Positions 55,138 through 63,609 of a stretch of DNA of 64,000 nt are shown here, piece by piece (within the stretch, counting starts at the first letter, position 1; the number at the start of each line of letters is the position of its first letter). This stretch comes from Shinella daejeonensis (GTDB lineage: Bacteria; Pseudomonadota; Alphaproteobacteria; Rhizobiales; Rhizobiaceae), in assembly GCF_024281235.1 (NCBI RefSeq), contig NZ_JAHWXY010000001.1, forward strand, positions 558,001 to 622,000, read 5' to 3'. The position numbers and the translations under genes are program-made. The notes under the pieces were generated by a model. That model worked only from the letters and a program-made list of their open reading frames with translations. It made no database searches and had not been told where the DNA came from.

Positions 55138-56199
55138 ATGTCGTTTCTCACGCTCAGCAACATCCAGAAGTCCTTCGGCCCCACCCAGGTGGTCAAGGAT
55201 TTCGACATGGCCATCGAGAAAGGTGAATTCGTCTCCTTCCTCGGCCCGTCGGGCTGCGGCAAGACCACGGTGCTGCGCATGATCGCCGGCTTCGAGACGC
55301 CGAGCGGCGGCACCATCACCATCGAGGACCGGAGCCTGGCGGACCTCAAGCCCAACCAGCGCAATATCGGCATGGTGTTCCAGGCCTATGCGCTCTTCCC
55401 GAACATGACGGTCGCCGAAAACGTCGCCTTCGGCCTCAAGGTCGCCGGCAAGCCGAAGGCCGAGATCGACGCCCGGGTGAAGGAGATGCTCGGCCTGATC
55501 AAGCTCGATCATCTCGCCGGGCGCTATCCCTACCAGATGTCCGGCGGCCAGCAGCAGCGCGTGGCGCTTGCCCGCGCGCTTGCCCCGAAGCCCCAGGTGC
55601 TGCTGCTCGACGAGCCGCTTTCGGCGCTCGACGCCAAGATCCGCGTGTCGCTGCGCGAGGAGATCCGCCAGATCCAGCAGCAGCTCGGCATCACCACCGT
55701 CTTCGTCACCCACGACCAGGAAGAGGCGCTTTCGATCTCCGACCGCATCGTCGTGATGAACGCCGGACGCGCCGACCAGATCGGCACGCCTGCGGATATC
55801 TACAATCGTCCCGCCACCCGCTTCGTCGCCGGTTTCGTCGGCACCCTCAACCTCATCAAGGCGACGGTGGTCGACCCGGCGGCACATCGTGTCTCGATCG
55901 GCGATCAGGGCGTGACGCTGCGCGAGGCGCTCGACGATGCGAAACCGGGCGATGCGATATCGCTGGCGCTGCGTCCAGAAGCCGGCTCGATCGCTCCCGA
56001 CGCCCGCGGCGACACCGCGCTTGTCGGCACCGTGACGTCCTCCAACTTCCTCGGCTCGGTGATCCGCACCCGCATGGACGTCGGCGGCAGCAGCATCTCC
56101 TTCGACATGTTCAACAGTCCCGGCCTGACCCCTCCGGCGGCCGGCGAGACCGTGACGCTGCGCTTCACCGCAAGCGATCTCCTGATCATCCGCGATTGA
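55138..56199 (+). CDS. ABC transporter ATP-binding protein (PotA-like)
   Basis: A 353-aa importer ATPase. Walker A GPSGCGKTT is near residue 37, Q-loop MVFQAYALFPNMTVAENVAFGLK near 80-102, signature MSGGQQQRVALARALA near 135, Walker B VLLLDEPLSALDAKIR near 155, and the H-loop VTHDQEEALSISD near 195. A C-terminal TOBE domain (about 275-350) is present, as in PotA and other CUT1/POT-type ATPases. It is the last gene of the rightward operon. Confidence 0.94.
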   Translation: MSFLTLSNIQKSFGPTQVVKDFDMAIEKGEFVSFLGPSGCGKTTVLRMIAGFETPSGGTITIEDRSLADLKPNQRNIGMVFQAYALFPNMTVAENVAFGLKVAGKPKAEIDARVKEMLGLIKLDHLAGRYPYQMSGGQQQRVALARALAPKPQVLLLDEPLSALDAKIRVSLREEIRQIQQQLGITTVFVTHDQEEALSISDRIVVMNAGRADQIGTPADIYNRPATRFVAGFVGTLNLIKATVVDPAAHRVSIGDQGVTLREALDDAKPGDAISLALRPEAGSIAPDARGDTALVGTVTSSNFLGSVIRTRMDVGGSSISFDMFNSPGLTPPAAGETVTLRFTASDLLIIRD

Positions 56200-56294
56200 A
56201 CGGACCGCAGGGACCGCGCCCCCCATGTCGCGACAGGCGCTTTTTCCGTCGCCTGAGGGTTTGATCCCGGCGCGCCGGTGCGCTAGTCTCCGGC

Positions 56295-56438
56295 TGTTCT
56301 CAGGGCGGGGTGAAACTCCCCACCGGCGGTATCGGGAGAGATCCCGGAGCCCGCGAGCGCCTTTCGCAACTGCGGAAGGGTCAGCAGATCCGGTGCGATG
56401 CCGGAGCCGACGGTCATAGTCCGGATGGAAGAGAGCAG
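56295..56438 (+). ncRNA. FMN riboswitch (RFN element)
   Basis: The conserved RFN blocks appear in order: TTCTCAGGGCGGGGTGAAA followed by CCCCACCGGCGGTA, then AGCCCGCGAGCG, GTCAGCAGATCCGGTG, and CCGGAGCCGACGGTCATAGT with GGATGGAAGAGAG. It lies about 95 nt upstream of the ribH2 start and should reduce ribH2 expression when FMN is plentiful. A possible expression platform (GC-rich arms at about 56440-56490) separates aptamer and gene. Confidence 0.96.
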
Positions 56439-56500
56439 GCATGCGGCCCCGCCACGCGGGTTCCACGGACGCGTGCATGTTCGCCCAAGGGGACCGTTGA

Positions 56501-57004
<504 letters not shown>

Positions 57005-57106
57005 CGGCAGAGCGCGGCCGGCTGAAATCTGGCATGAGCTTGTTGAATCTCCATCTCAACGTCTGGAATCAACTTTCAAGCCGCCGCCGGCAATCCTCTG
57101 GAATCA

Positions 57107-57147
57107 TTGCTGAAAACAGCAACGCCCGGTCGCATGGACCGGGCGTT
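57107..57147. terminator. Tandem hairpins between convergent ribH2 and rpiB
   Basis: TTGCTG/CAGCAA (57107-57112 and 57117-57122, loop AAAA) is followed by AACGCCCGGTC (57121-57131) pairing with GACCGGGCGTT (57137-57147), 11 bp with a 5-nt loop. On the minus strand the second hairpin is followed by GCTGTTTTC. A bidirectional terminator is likely. Confidence 0.7.
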
Positions 57148-57174
57148 CCGTCGAGGGCCTGAAGGGAGGAAAGC

Positions 57175-57250
57175 CCTCTGTTGTCGCAAAAGCATTTCCC
57201 GCTGAAGCGGGGTCGCTTCGGCGTCGGATAATGCGGAAAAAACAACAAGC
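57175..57250. repeat. Imperfect inverted repeat downstream of rpiB
   Basis: GTTGT-N7-GCATT on the left and its mirrored counterpart AATGC-N7-ACAAC on the right enclose a small stem GAAGCG-GGGT-CGCTTC (about 57204-57219). The composite shape looks like an intergenic repeat element. I see no other copy in the window and cannot name it. Confidence 0.4.
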
Positions 57251-57295
57251 CGGCGCAATCCCGGTGAACCGGAATTGCCCTGGGCCGCGATGAAT

Positions 57296-57736
57296 TCAGG
57301 CCTTGCCGGCGTCGAGCCGGTCGATCGCCTTGACGTTTTCGGCCGAGGAGCCGTTCGGATCGAATTCCGATTCCAGCCAGGTGTCGACAATGGCCTTGGC
57401 CAGTTCCGGACCGATGACACGCGCGCCCATGGTGATGATCTGGGCATTGTTCGACTTGGCCGCCCGCTCCGCCGAATAGGTGTCATGCGTCAGCGCGGCC
57501 CGGATGCCCGGAACCTTGTTGGCCGAGATGCAGACGCCGATGCCGGTGCCGCAGATGAGGATGCCGCGCTCGTTCTCGCCGGAAACGATGGTTTCCGCGA
57601 GCCCCTTGGAAAGGTCGGCATAAAAGCCCGACTTGCTGAGGTTGGTGACCGCGAGGTCCTTCTTCGTGGCGAGATGGGCTTCGATGACGTCGAGAAGCGG
57701 CTTGCCGGCGCTGTCGGCTCCGATGACGATTTTCAT
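57296..57736 (-). CDS. eryI: RpiB-family sugar-phosphate isomerase, probably EryI (D-erythrulose-4-P isomerase)
   Basis: A 146-aa RpiB/LacA-family isomerase; AAAGGA lies 7 nt before the ATG at 57736. [25 protein letters not shown] holds the catalytic Cys (about residue 66). The N-terminus is GADSAG where ordinary RpiB has a DHAG motif, suggesting a different substrate. It follows a TpiA-like gene and a DeoR-type gene, the order known from Brucella and Sinorhizobium erythritol loci (eryR-eryH-eryI), where EryI forms D-erythrose-4-phosphate. Ribose-5-phosphate isomerase remains the alternative. Confidence 0.82.
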   Translation of the reverse strand: MKIVIGADSAGKPLLDVIEAHLATKKDLAVTNLSKSGFYADLSKGLAETIVSGENERGILICGTGIGVCISANKVPGIRAALTHDTYSAERAAKSNNAQIITMGARVIGPELAKAIVDTWLESEFDPNGSSAENVKAIDRLDAGKA

Positions 57737-57764
57737 GGCGAGGTCCTTTCTTGGCTGTAACGGT

Positions 57765-58532
57765 TCATAGTGCGTTGGAAACGCGGGAAAGAATGTCGAG
57801 GTAGCCGTCCACGGCCCAGGCCGAACGGCCGATGAACAGTCCGTCGATATGAGGCATGGCGATGAGTTCGGCCGCATTGCCCGGATTGACGCTGCCGCCG
57901 TAGAGCACCGGCACATGCCGGCCCAGAAGACCTTCGGCGACCTTGGCGATCATCGCATGACGCTCGTCGGCATAATCGGCGGTGGCCGGGATGCCGTTGA
58001 CGCCGATCGCCCAGACCGGCTCGTAGGCGAGAAGGATCTGCGCCTTGCGGGCGTCACCCTCCAGCAGTCCCAGCGCGCCCTCCACCTGCTGCTGTAGCAC
58101 CGCGTCGGCCCGGCCCGCCTCCCGTTCGGCAAGCGTTTCGCCGATGCAGATCAGTGGCGTGAGGCCGTGGCGCACCGCCGCCGCCGTCTTGAGACCGACG
58201 GTCCGGTCGGTTTCGCCGAAATGCTCGCGCCGCTCGCTGTGGCCAAGCTCGACGATATCGAGGCCGCAATCCTTCAGCATCAGCGGGGAAACCTCGCCGG
58301 TCCAGGCGCCGGCGTCGTCCCAATGCATGTTCTGTGCGCCGACCTTGACGCTGGTGCCCGCCAGAACCTTCTTCACCTCGCGTACCGCGGTGAACGAAGG
58401 GATCACGAAGCGCTGGACGCGCGAATCCCGTTCGCCGTCCGCCGCCTTCAGCGCCTCGGCGAAGGCCAGCGCCTCCGCCAGCACCTTGTTCATCTTGAAA
58501 CTCGTTCCGACCCAGAGACCCGTCTTGCTCAT
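57765..58532 (-). CDS. eryH: Triosephosphate isomerase paralogue, probably EryH (tetrulose-4-P isomerase)
   Basis: A 255-aa TIM-barrel isomerase. The usual TpiA motifs are present: [15 protein letters not shown] with the catalytic His (about residues 95-109) and [10 protein letters not shown] with the catalytic Glu (about 170). The N-terminal loop is GTSFKMNK rather than GNWKMN, as in the TpiA2/EryH group. In Brucella, EryH converts L-3-tetrulose-4-phosphate to D-erythrulose-4-phosphate. The ATG overlaps the stop of the DeoR gene (ATGA). A house-keeping TpiA role cannot be excluded from sequence alone. Confidence 0.85.
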   Translation of the reverse strand: MSKTGLWVGTSFKMNKVLAEALAFAEALKAADGERDSRVQRFVIPSFTAVREVKKVLAGTSVKVGAQNMHWDDAGAWTGEVSPLMLKDCGLDIVELGHSERREHFGETDRTVGLKTAAAVRHGLTPLICIGETLAEREAGRADAVLQQQVEGALGLLEGDARKAQILLAYEPVWAIGVNGIPATADYADERHAMIAKVAEGLLGRHVPVLYGGSVNPGNAAELIAMPHIDGLFIGRSAWAVDGYLDILSRVSNAL

Positions 58533-59314
58533 GCTGCCTGCTCCGATGTTTGCGTGTTTGCCGTCATGAGGGCGATGCCTGCCTCGGCGAGCGCCTCACG
58601 GGCGGCCGGCGATACCGTCCCTCCGGTCAGAACCGCGTCGAAGGCGTCAAGCCCGGTGAAGAAATGCAGCGCCTGCCGGCCGAATTTTTCCCGGTCGGCA
58701 AGCAGATAGCGGCGGCGCGCCGAGCGCAGCATTTGCCGCTTGATCTGGATCACCTCCTGGTCCTGATGGAACGCCCGCGCGTCCTCGATGGCGGAGGTGG
58801 AAAGGAAGGCCGTATCGGCGCGAAGCGACTTCAGCGCCTCCTCCGTCACGATGCCGAAAAAACCGTTGAACTTCTTGTTGAACTGTCCGCCGAGCGCGAT
58901 CAGCGTCACGCCGGGAACGCCCGAAAGCGTGACGATCGCCGAAAGATTGTTGGTGATCACCGTCAGCGGGCGGATATCGAGCAGCAGTGGCGCCATCGCG
59001 CCGGCCGTCGAACTGTCGTCGAGGATGACCGTCTGGCCCGGCTCCACCAGTTCGGCGGCGCGCGCGGCGATCGCGCTCTTCTCGGCCTGCGCGATCCGCT
59101 CGCGATAACGGAAGTCGCTCTCGAACTGCGGGCTCGATTCGATCGAGGCGCCGCCGTGCACCTTGCGCAGCAGCCCGGCCTGTTCGAGATCGTCGAGATC
59201 GCGGTGGATGGTCATGCGGGAAACGCCGAAGCGATTGGCCATGTCCTCGACGGAAGCGCTTCCAGCCTCCATCAGCAGGTCCATGATGCTGCGACGTCTT
59301 TCTTCCGGCTTCAT
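58529..59314 (-). CDS. eryR: DeoR-family transcriptional regulator, probably EryR
   Basis: A 261-aa regulator with an N-terminal DeoR helix-turn-helix (about residues 5-60, SVEDMANRFGVSRMTIHRDLDDLEQAGLLRKVHGGA) and a sugar-phosphate-sensing DeoR C-domain (about 75-240, LDDSSTAGAMAPLLLDIRPLTVITNNLSAIV). It heads an operon with the tpiA- and rpiB-like genes. Repeated ATGTnACATT elements 70-130 nt upstream are probable operators. The assignment as EryR follows the gene order in other Rhizobiales. Confidence 0.87.
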   Translation of the reverse strand: MKPEERRRSIMDLLMEAGSASVEDMANRFGVSRMTIHRDLDDLEQAGLLRKVHGGASIESSPQFESDFRYRERIAQAEKSAIAARAAELVEPGQTVILDDSSTAGAMAPLLLDIRPLTVITNNLSAIVTLSGVPGVTLIALGGQFNKKFNGFFGIVTEEALKSLRADTAFLSTSAIEDARAFHQDQEVIQIKRQMLRSARRRYLLADREKFGRQALHFFTGLDAFDAVLTGGTVSPAAREALAEAGIALMTANTQTSEQAA

Positions 59315-59381
59315 ACCTCAAGCGCAGCAGGCGGCCGCGCCCTCCATTACGTGACGAACGGCCGGCTCATTTCCGACCACA

Positions 59382-59447
59382 CGGAAAATATAACATTATT
59401 TTGTGATTTTTCAATGTTACATTTCCGAAGGATGTGACATTCCCCGA
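59382..59447. promoter_or_regulatory. Three-copy operator candidate upstream of eryR
   Basis: Two direct copies, ATGTTACATTTCCGA (59414-59428) and ATGTGACATTCCCCGAA (59432-59447... 18 bp apart), and one inverted copy, CGGAAAATATAACAT (59382-59396), share the core ATGTnACATT-CCG. They lie in AT-rich DNA in front of the DeoR-type gene. DeoR-family proteins commonly bind repeated half-sites, so autoregulation of the operon is likely. Confidence 0.6.
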
Positions 59448-59462
59448 AAAGACGGCATCGAC

Positions 59463-59489
59463 GAAAACGCCGCCCGGAAACCGGACGGC
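59463..59489 (-). terminator. Terminator after the second L,D-transpeptidase gene
   Basis: On the minus strand GCCGTCCGG (59489-59481) pairs with CCGGGCGGC (59477-59469) around TTT with one G-U/A-C type mismatch, followed by GTTTTCG. It lies about 30 nt after the transpeptidase stop and upstream of the eryR control region. Confidence 0.7.
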
Positions 59490-59518
59490 GCTCATGGACG
59501 CAGGCGACGGTGGGCCGG

Positions 59519-60244
59519 TCAGACCGACAGCGTCGGCTTTTGATAGACGACGATGCGCGCGTGATAGGGAACACGCTTGTAAAGGTCGATCACGTCCTGA
59601 TTCAGGAGCCGCACGCAGCCCGAGGTGACGGCCTTGCCGATCGATTTCCATTCCGGTGTGCCGTGCAGACGGTAGAGCGTGTCCTTCCCGTCCTGGAAGA
59701 TATAGAGGGCGCGGGCGCCGAGCGGATTGCGGATGCCCGGCTCCATGCCGCCGTTCTCGACGGAATATCTTTCCAGCGACGGCTGGCGCGCGATCATATC
59801 CGCCGGCGGCTTCCAGCGCGGCCAGGGCTGGCGCCAGTGGATGATGCCCTCGCCGCCCCAGGCGAAGCCCTCCCGCCCGAGACCGACGCCGTAGCGCATC
59901 GCGGTGCCGCCGGGTTCGACCAGATAGAGGAAACGGTTCGGCGCGTCGACGACCACCGTTCCGGCAGGTTCCCCCGTCGGATCCTTCACCCGCTGGCGAA
60001 AATGTTTCGGGTCCATTTCCCGGAAGGGGATGGCGGGAATGAGGTGCCCGCCGTCCTGCACCGCCGCGTAGCGGGCTTCCAGTTCCGCGTCCGACGCCGG
60101 CGCGATCGGATAACTGACCCGCCGCGGAACCGGCACGTTCTTCGGCTCCGTTCCAGCGGTGGCGCAGCCGGCAAGCGCGCCCGCAGCCCCCAGAACGAAT
60201 GCACGGCGCGACAGGATGCTGACGCTGGACATCTTTGAAACCAT
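59519..60244 (-). CDS. L,D-transpeptidase (YkuD/ErfK), lipoprotein-like
   Basis: About 241 aa from the ATG at 60244; an ATG at 60232 is equally possible. The N-terminus has twin Arg and a lipobox (ILSRRAFVLGAAGALAGC), suggesting a Tat-exported lipoprotein. The YkuD domain (about 95-235) has YLVEPGGTAMRYGVGLGREGF, a His in LYRLHGTPEW and the catalytic Cys in TSGCVRLLNQDVIDLY (about 215), with Ser in place of the common His before Gly-Cys. It forms 3-3 crosslinks or attaches proteins to peptidoglycan. A 175-nt gap without clear features lies upstream. Confidence 0.9.
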   Translation of the reverse strand: MVSKMSSVSILSRRAFVLGAAGALAGCATAGTEPKNVPVPRRVSYPIAPASDAELEARYAAVQDGGHLIPAIPFREMDPKHFRQRVKDPTGEPAGTVVVDAPNRFLYLVEPGGTAMRYGVGLGREGFAWGGEGIIHWRQPWPRWKPPADMIARQPSLERYSVENGGMEPGIRNPLGARALYIFQDGKDTLYRLHGTPEWKSIGKAVTSGCVRLLNQDVIDLYKRVPYHARIVVYQKPTLSV

Positions 60245-60419
60245 TTCCCTGGTGAATCGGAACAATAGCCGACCGCTAGCCAATGGGGCGGGCCCATGGC
60301 AAGGAAAATCGGGATCACATCTTCGGCATCGGGAAAATACCTGTGGCTCCGGTCAAGGCGGTCGCCCCGCGATGGTTTCGGGCAACGGCCTTGCAATCCG
60401 GTGTCCTCTGCGGGGCGCG

Positions 60420-61427
60420 TCAGCTCGACTGGCCGGCCACCCAGGCGTGCCAGTTCTCCTCGGAGCCGGTGAAGACGTTGAGGTCGATCCGGCCGGAAAC
60501 GCCCTGCGACAGACCGGACCCGGAATATTGCCAGAAGACCCAGCGGCGGCCGGGATAACGCTGCGAGGGATGCGCGGCGACGGAGCGCAGCCAGAAGGGA
60601 TAGTCCTTCAGTTCGCCGGTCAGGTTGTCGTCATAGAAATCGGGCGCCGTATAGATGATCGGCCGCTTGCCGTAGTGGCGCTCGACCTTATCCATGAAGA
60701 CCCGCATCTTCTCCAGCACCACGGCCCGCGAGGGCCGCTTCTTGCATTTGGAGAGCCCGTTCCATTCGACGTCGATCACCGGCGGCAGCGCATCGGGATC
60801 GCGCGGAACGTTGCGGATGAACCAGTCGGCCTGCTCTGCCGCCGTGCGGCACCAGTAGAAGAAATGATAGGCGCCGCGCCGGATGCCGGCCTCCTTCGCC
60901 TTGCGCCAGTTGGTGGCGAACATCGGGTCGATGTGATCGCCGCCGTCCGTCGCCTTGATATAGGCGAAATTCGCTCCGTGCGCGCGCAGCTTCGTCCAGT
61001 CGATATCCCCCTGCCAGCGCGAAACGTCGACGCCATGCACCGGATAATGACGCGGGGTACGCTTGCCGAAATTGATCGGATGGGCGTCACCGAACTGCTG
61101 GCCATAGATGCGCGAACGCTTGCGCGAGCGGCCCTCCGTCGCCGGCCTTTCGCTCGGGACGGCGGATTGCGCCCTGGTCACCGCATTCAGGGCGTCGCTG
61201 CCGGGCGCCGGGCCGGCCCAGGCGAGCATCTCCTGCGTTTCCCCGGCCTTGACCTCGCCCTGCCCGACCGCGACGGTCGGCACCGGGCCGCTGCTCCGGC
61301 TGACGGAACTCGTCGTTTCAACGGAGGGCTTGAGCCCCAGTGCCGCGACGGGATCCGAACTTGAGGATGCGCAACCCGCCAGCGAGACGCAGGCAAGCAG
61401 GGTCGCTGAAACAATCGACAGACGCAT
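60420..61427 (-). CDS. GH25 family lysozyme lipoprotein, long form
   Basis: Muramidase-type glycosidase, 335 aa from the ATG at 61427. The lipoprotein signal MRLSIVSATLLACVSLAGC puts the acylated Cys at about 19. A Ser/Pro/Thr-rich linker with a basic patch (EGRSRKRSRIYGQQFG, about 98-113) precedes the GH25 domain (about 128-330): VHGVDVSRWQGDIDWTKLR, YHFFYWCRTAAEQADWF, acidic pair in VIDVEWNG, and RRWVFWQYSGSG. It is a paralogue of the 258-aa lysozyme at 25611 with about 75 more residues before the catalytic domain. Confidence 0.92.
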   Translation of the reverse strand: MRLSIVSATLLACVSLAGCASSSSDPVAALGLKPSVETTSSVSRSSGPVPTVAVGQGEVKAGETQEMLAWAGPAPGSDALNAVTRAQSAVPSERPATEGRSRKRSRIYGQQFGDAHPINFGKRTPRHYPVHGVDVSRWQGDIDWTKLRAHGANFAYIKATDGGDHIDPMFATNWRKAKEAGIRRGAYHFFYWCRTAAEQADWFIRNVPRDPDALPPVIDVEWNGLSKCKKRPSRAVVLEKMRVFMDKVERHYGKRPIIYTAPDFYDDNLTGELKDYPFWLRSVAAHPSQRYPGRRWVFWQYSGSGLSQGVSGRIDLNVFTGSEENWHAWVAGQSS

Positions 61428-61533
61428 AGGCACTCGCACGCAAAACAAACCGAGCCCCGCCCCGGCGAATCTGGGACGAATTGCTAACGGAAGATTACCG
61501 GCAAATGTTAAATGCAAGGTTTACGCCGGCTCC

Positions 61534-61558
61534 GGCTTTTCGGGCGACCGGAAAAGCC
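61534..61558 (-). terminator. Stem-loop right after the GlxA-type regulator
   Basis: GGCTTTTC (61534-61541) and GAAAAGCC (61551-61558) form a perfect 8-bp stem with a 9-nt loop, directly next to the regulator stop codon. No T-run follows on the minus strand, so it is a weak terminator or a 3'-end protector. Confidence 0.45.
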
Positions 61559-62569
61559 TCAGCCCTTGGCCGCGGCCCGCAGCCGTCGCCGCGTCTCCGT
61601 CGGGCTTTCCCGGTAATGCGCCCGGTAGCTTCGGGAAAAGGCCGAAGACGAATTGAAGCCCGTAAGCGCCGCGATATCGGCGAAATCGCTTTTCGTCTCG
61701 ATCACCTTGCGGCGCGCCATATTCAGCCGCAACGCCAGATAATGCTGATGCGGCGCGACCCCCATCGTCTCGTGGAAGAGATCCTGGAGATGGCGCGAGC
61801 TGATGCCGACCCGCCGCGCAAGGCGCGAAAGCGTCATCGGCGCGTCCACCGTCTCCTCCATCAGCCGCACCGCCTGGCTCACCCGCTGGTCGGCGATCCG
61901 CATGTTGCCGAGCGCCGGCACCTGCAAGAGGCCGCCCGCGCGCTCCTGCTCGTAGATGAAGAGCCGCGAGACTTCGAGCGCCAGCGAATAGCCTTGCCGC
62001 CGGCGGATGATCTCCAGCATCAGGTCCAGCGTCGGCAGCGAACCGCCGGTGGTGACGCGCTTGCCGTCGATGACATAGCGCTCCTGCATCACCGCGATAT
62101 GCGGATAGGCGGCGGCGAATTCCTCCCGATCCTCCCAGTGGACCGTCACCGAACAACCGTCCAGAAGACTGGCCTGCGCCAGCAGCCAGCTTCCCGATTC
62201 GATGCCGGCCATCAGGCTGCGGTAACGGGCGGTGCGCGAAAGCTGCATGCGCAGCGCCGACGTCGCGCTCGTCCGCCACTGGTAGCTGGAGAGCACGAAA
62301 AGCGGCTGCGTCTCCTGCTCCGGCCGGAATGCGCCGTCGACGGGTACGGGAATGCGGCTCAGCGTCTCGACAGGCAGGCCGTCCGGCGAGAACAGCCGCC
62401 AGCGATAAAGCTGCCGGCCGGAGATACGGTTGGCGGCGCGAAGCGGCTCGATCACCGAGGCGACGAGAATGAGATTCGTTTCGGGCAGGACGAGGATATC
62501 GAGGTCGAGTGTTTCGGAAGAAAGGTCCAGCATGGGGTAAGCTTCAGCGATCACCGCCATAATTGTCAA
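61559..62569 (-). CDS. GlxA-family AraC-type regulator (CdhR-like)
   Basis: A 336-aa regulator with an N-terminal DJ-1/PfpI amidotransferase-like domain (about residues 20-190, LDILVLPETNLILVASVIEPLRAANRIS; ESGSWLLAQASLLDGCSVTVHWE) and a C-terminal AraC HTH domain (about 235-330, LSRLARRVGISSRHLQDLFHETMGVAPHQHYLALRLNMARR). The start is TTG at 62569 because GGAGG lies five bases before it; the ATG at 62560 is too far from that site. In Pseudomonas and rhizobia CdhR of this family activates carnitine dehydrogenase genes. It is divergent from a carnitine-type gene pair, which supports that role. Confidence 0.87.
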   Translation of the reverse strand: MTIMAVIAEAYPMLDLSSETLDLDILVLPETNLILVASVIEPLRAANRISGRQLYRWRLFSPDGLPVETLSRIPVPVDGAFRPEQETQPLFVLSSYQWRTSATSALRMQLSRTARYRSLMAGIESGSWLLAQASLLDGCSVTVHWEDREEFAAAYPHIAVMQERYVIDGKRVTTGGSLPTLDLMLEIIRRRQGYSLALEVSRLFIYEQERAGGLLQVPALGNMRIADQRVSQAVRLMEETVDAPMTLSRLARRVGISSRHLQDLFHETMGVAPHQHYLALRLNMARRKVIETKSDFADIAALTGFNSSSAFSRSYRAHYRESPTETRRRLRAAAKG

Positions 62570-62647
62570 GATTGCCTCCGAAAAGTGAAAGCATCAAAGT
62601 CTTTCTTGTCCCGTAATGACGGCAATGGAATTCTGGGAGGGACAGCC

Positions 62648-63562
62648 ATGCCGCTAGCCATGAACCGCGACGTCTTCATCACCTGCGCCGTGACCGGCTC
62701 GGGCGACACGGTCGCCAAATCCAATCTCGTGCCGATCACCCCGAAGCAGATCGCCGATGCCGCCATCGACGCCGCCAAGGCGGGCGCCGCTATCGTGCAC
62801 TGCCATGTGCGCGACCCGGAAACCGGCGCGCCGAGCCGCCGCAACGACCTCTATCGGGAGGTGACCGAGCGTATCCGCGACGCCGAAGTGGATGTCGTCC
62901 TGAACCTGACGGCCGGCATGGGCGGCGATATGATCTTCGGGCCGGTGGAGCAGCCGCTGCCGCTCAATCCCAAGGGCACCGACATGGCCGGCGCGACCGA
63001 GCGCGTCTCCCATGTCGCCGAATGCCTGCCGGAAATCTGCACGCTCGACTGCGGCACGATGAACTTCTCCCTTGGCGACTACGTCATGACCAACACGCCC
63101 TCCATGCTGCGGGCCATGGCCGGGCTGATGACCGAACTCGGCGTGCGGCCGGAGATCGAGGCCTTCGACACCGGTCATCTCTGGTTCGCCAAGCAACTCG
63201 TCGAGGAGGGACTGATCGAGGATCCGGTCCTGATCCAGCTCTGCATGGGCATTCCGTGGGGTGCGCCGGACGACCTCAACACCTATATGGCGATGGTCAA
63301 CAACGTGCCGGCCAACTGGACCTTCTCCGCCTTCTCCATCGGCCGCAACGCCATGGCCTATCCGGCCGCCGCCGTGCTTGCCGGCGGCAACGTCCGCGTC
63401 GGGCTCGAGGACAATCTCTATATCGCCAAGGGCCAGCTCGCCACCAATGCGCAGCTCGTCGAGAAGGCGGTGACCATCGTCGAAGGCATGGGCGCACGGA
63501 TCATCGGCCCGGCCGAGGTGCGCGAGAAACTGAAATTGCAGAAGCGCGCGCCGCGCGGCTGA
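62648..63562 (+). CDS. Beta-keto acid cleavage enzyme (BKACE), probably 3-dehydrocarnitine cleavage
   Basis: Zinc-dependent enzyme that splits a beta-keto acid with acetyl-CoA to give acetoacetate and a new CoA ester. It has 304 aa; GGAGGG lies six bases before the ATG at 62648. The metal-binding His pair is in AAIVHCHVRDPETGAPS (about residues 47-63), and NLTAGMGGD, TLDCGTMNFS and GIPWGAPDD are typical. Followed by carnitine 3-dehydrogenase and facing a CdhR-like gene, it probably converts 3-dehydrocarnitine to betainyl-CoA. Other BKACE substrates remain possible. Confidence 0.9.
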   Translation: MPLAMNRDVFITCAVTGSGDTVAKSNLVPITPKQIADAAIDAAKAGAAIVHCHVRDPETGAPSRRNDLYREVTERIRDAEVDVVLNLTAGMGGDMIFGPVEQPLPLNPKGTDMAGATERVSHVAECLPEICTLDCGTMNFSLGDYVMTNTPSMLRAMAGLMTELGVRPEIEAFDTGHLWFAKQLVEEGLIEDPVLIQLCMGIPWGAPDDLNTYMAMVNNVPANWTFSAFSIGRNAMAYPAAAVLAGGNVRVGLEDNLYIAKGQLATNAQLVEKAVTIVEGMGARIIGPAEVREKLKLQKRAPRG

Positions 63563-63609
63563 CGGGATGTGGGGAAGCCGCCCCGCAACGAGAAAAAATG
63601 AGGGAACGC

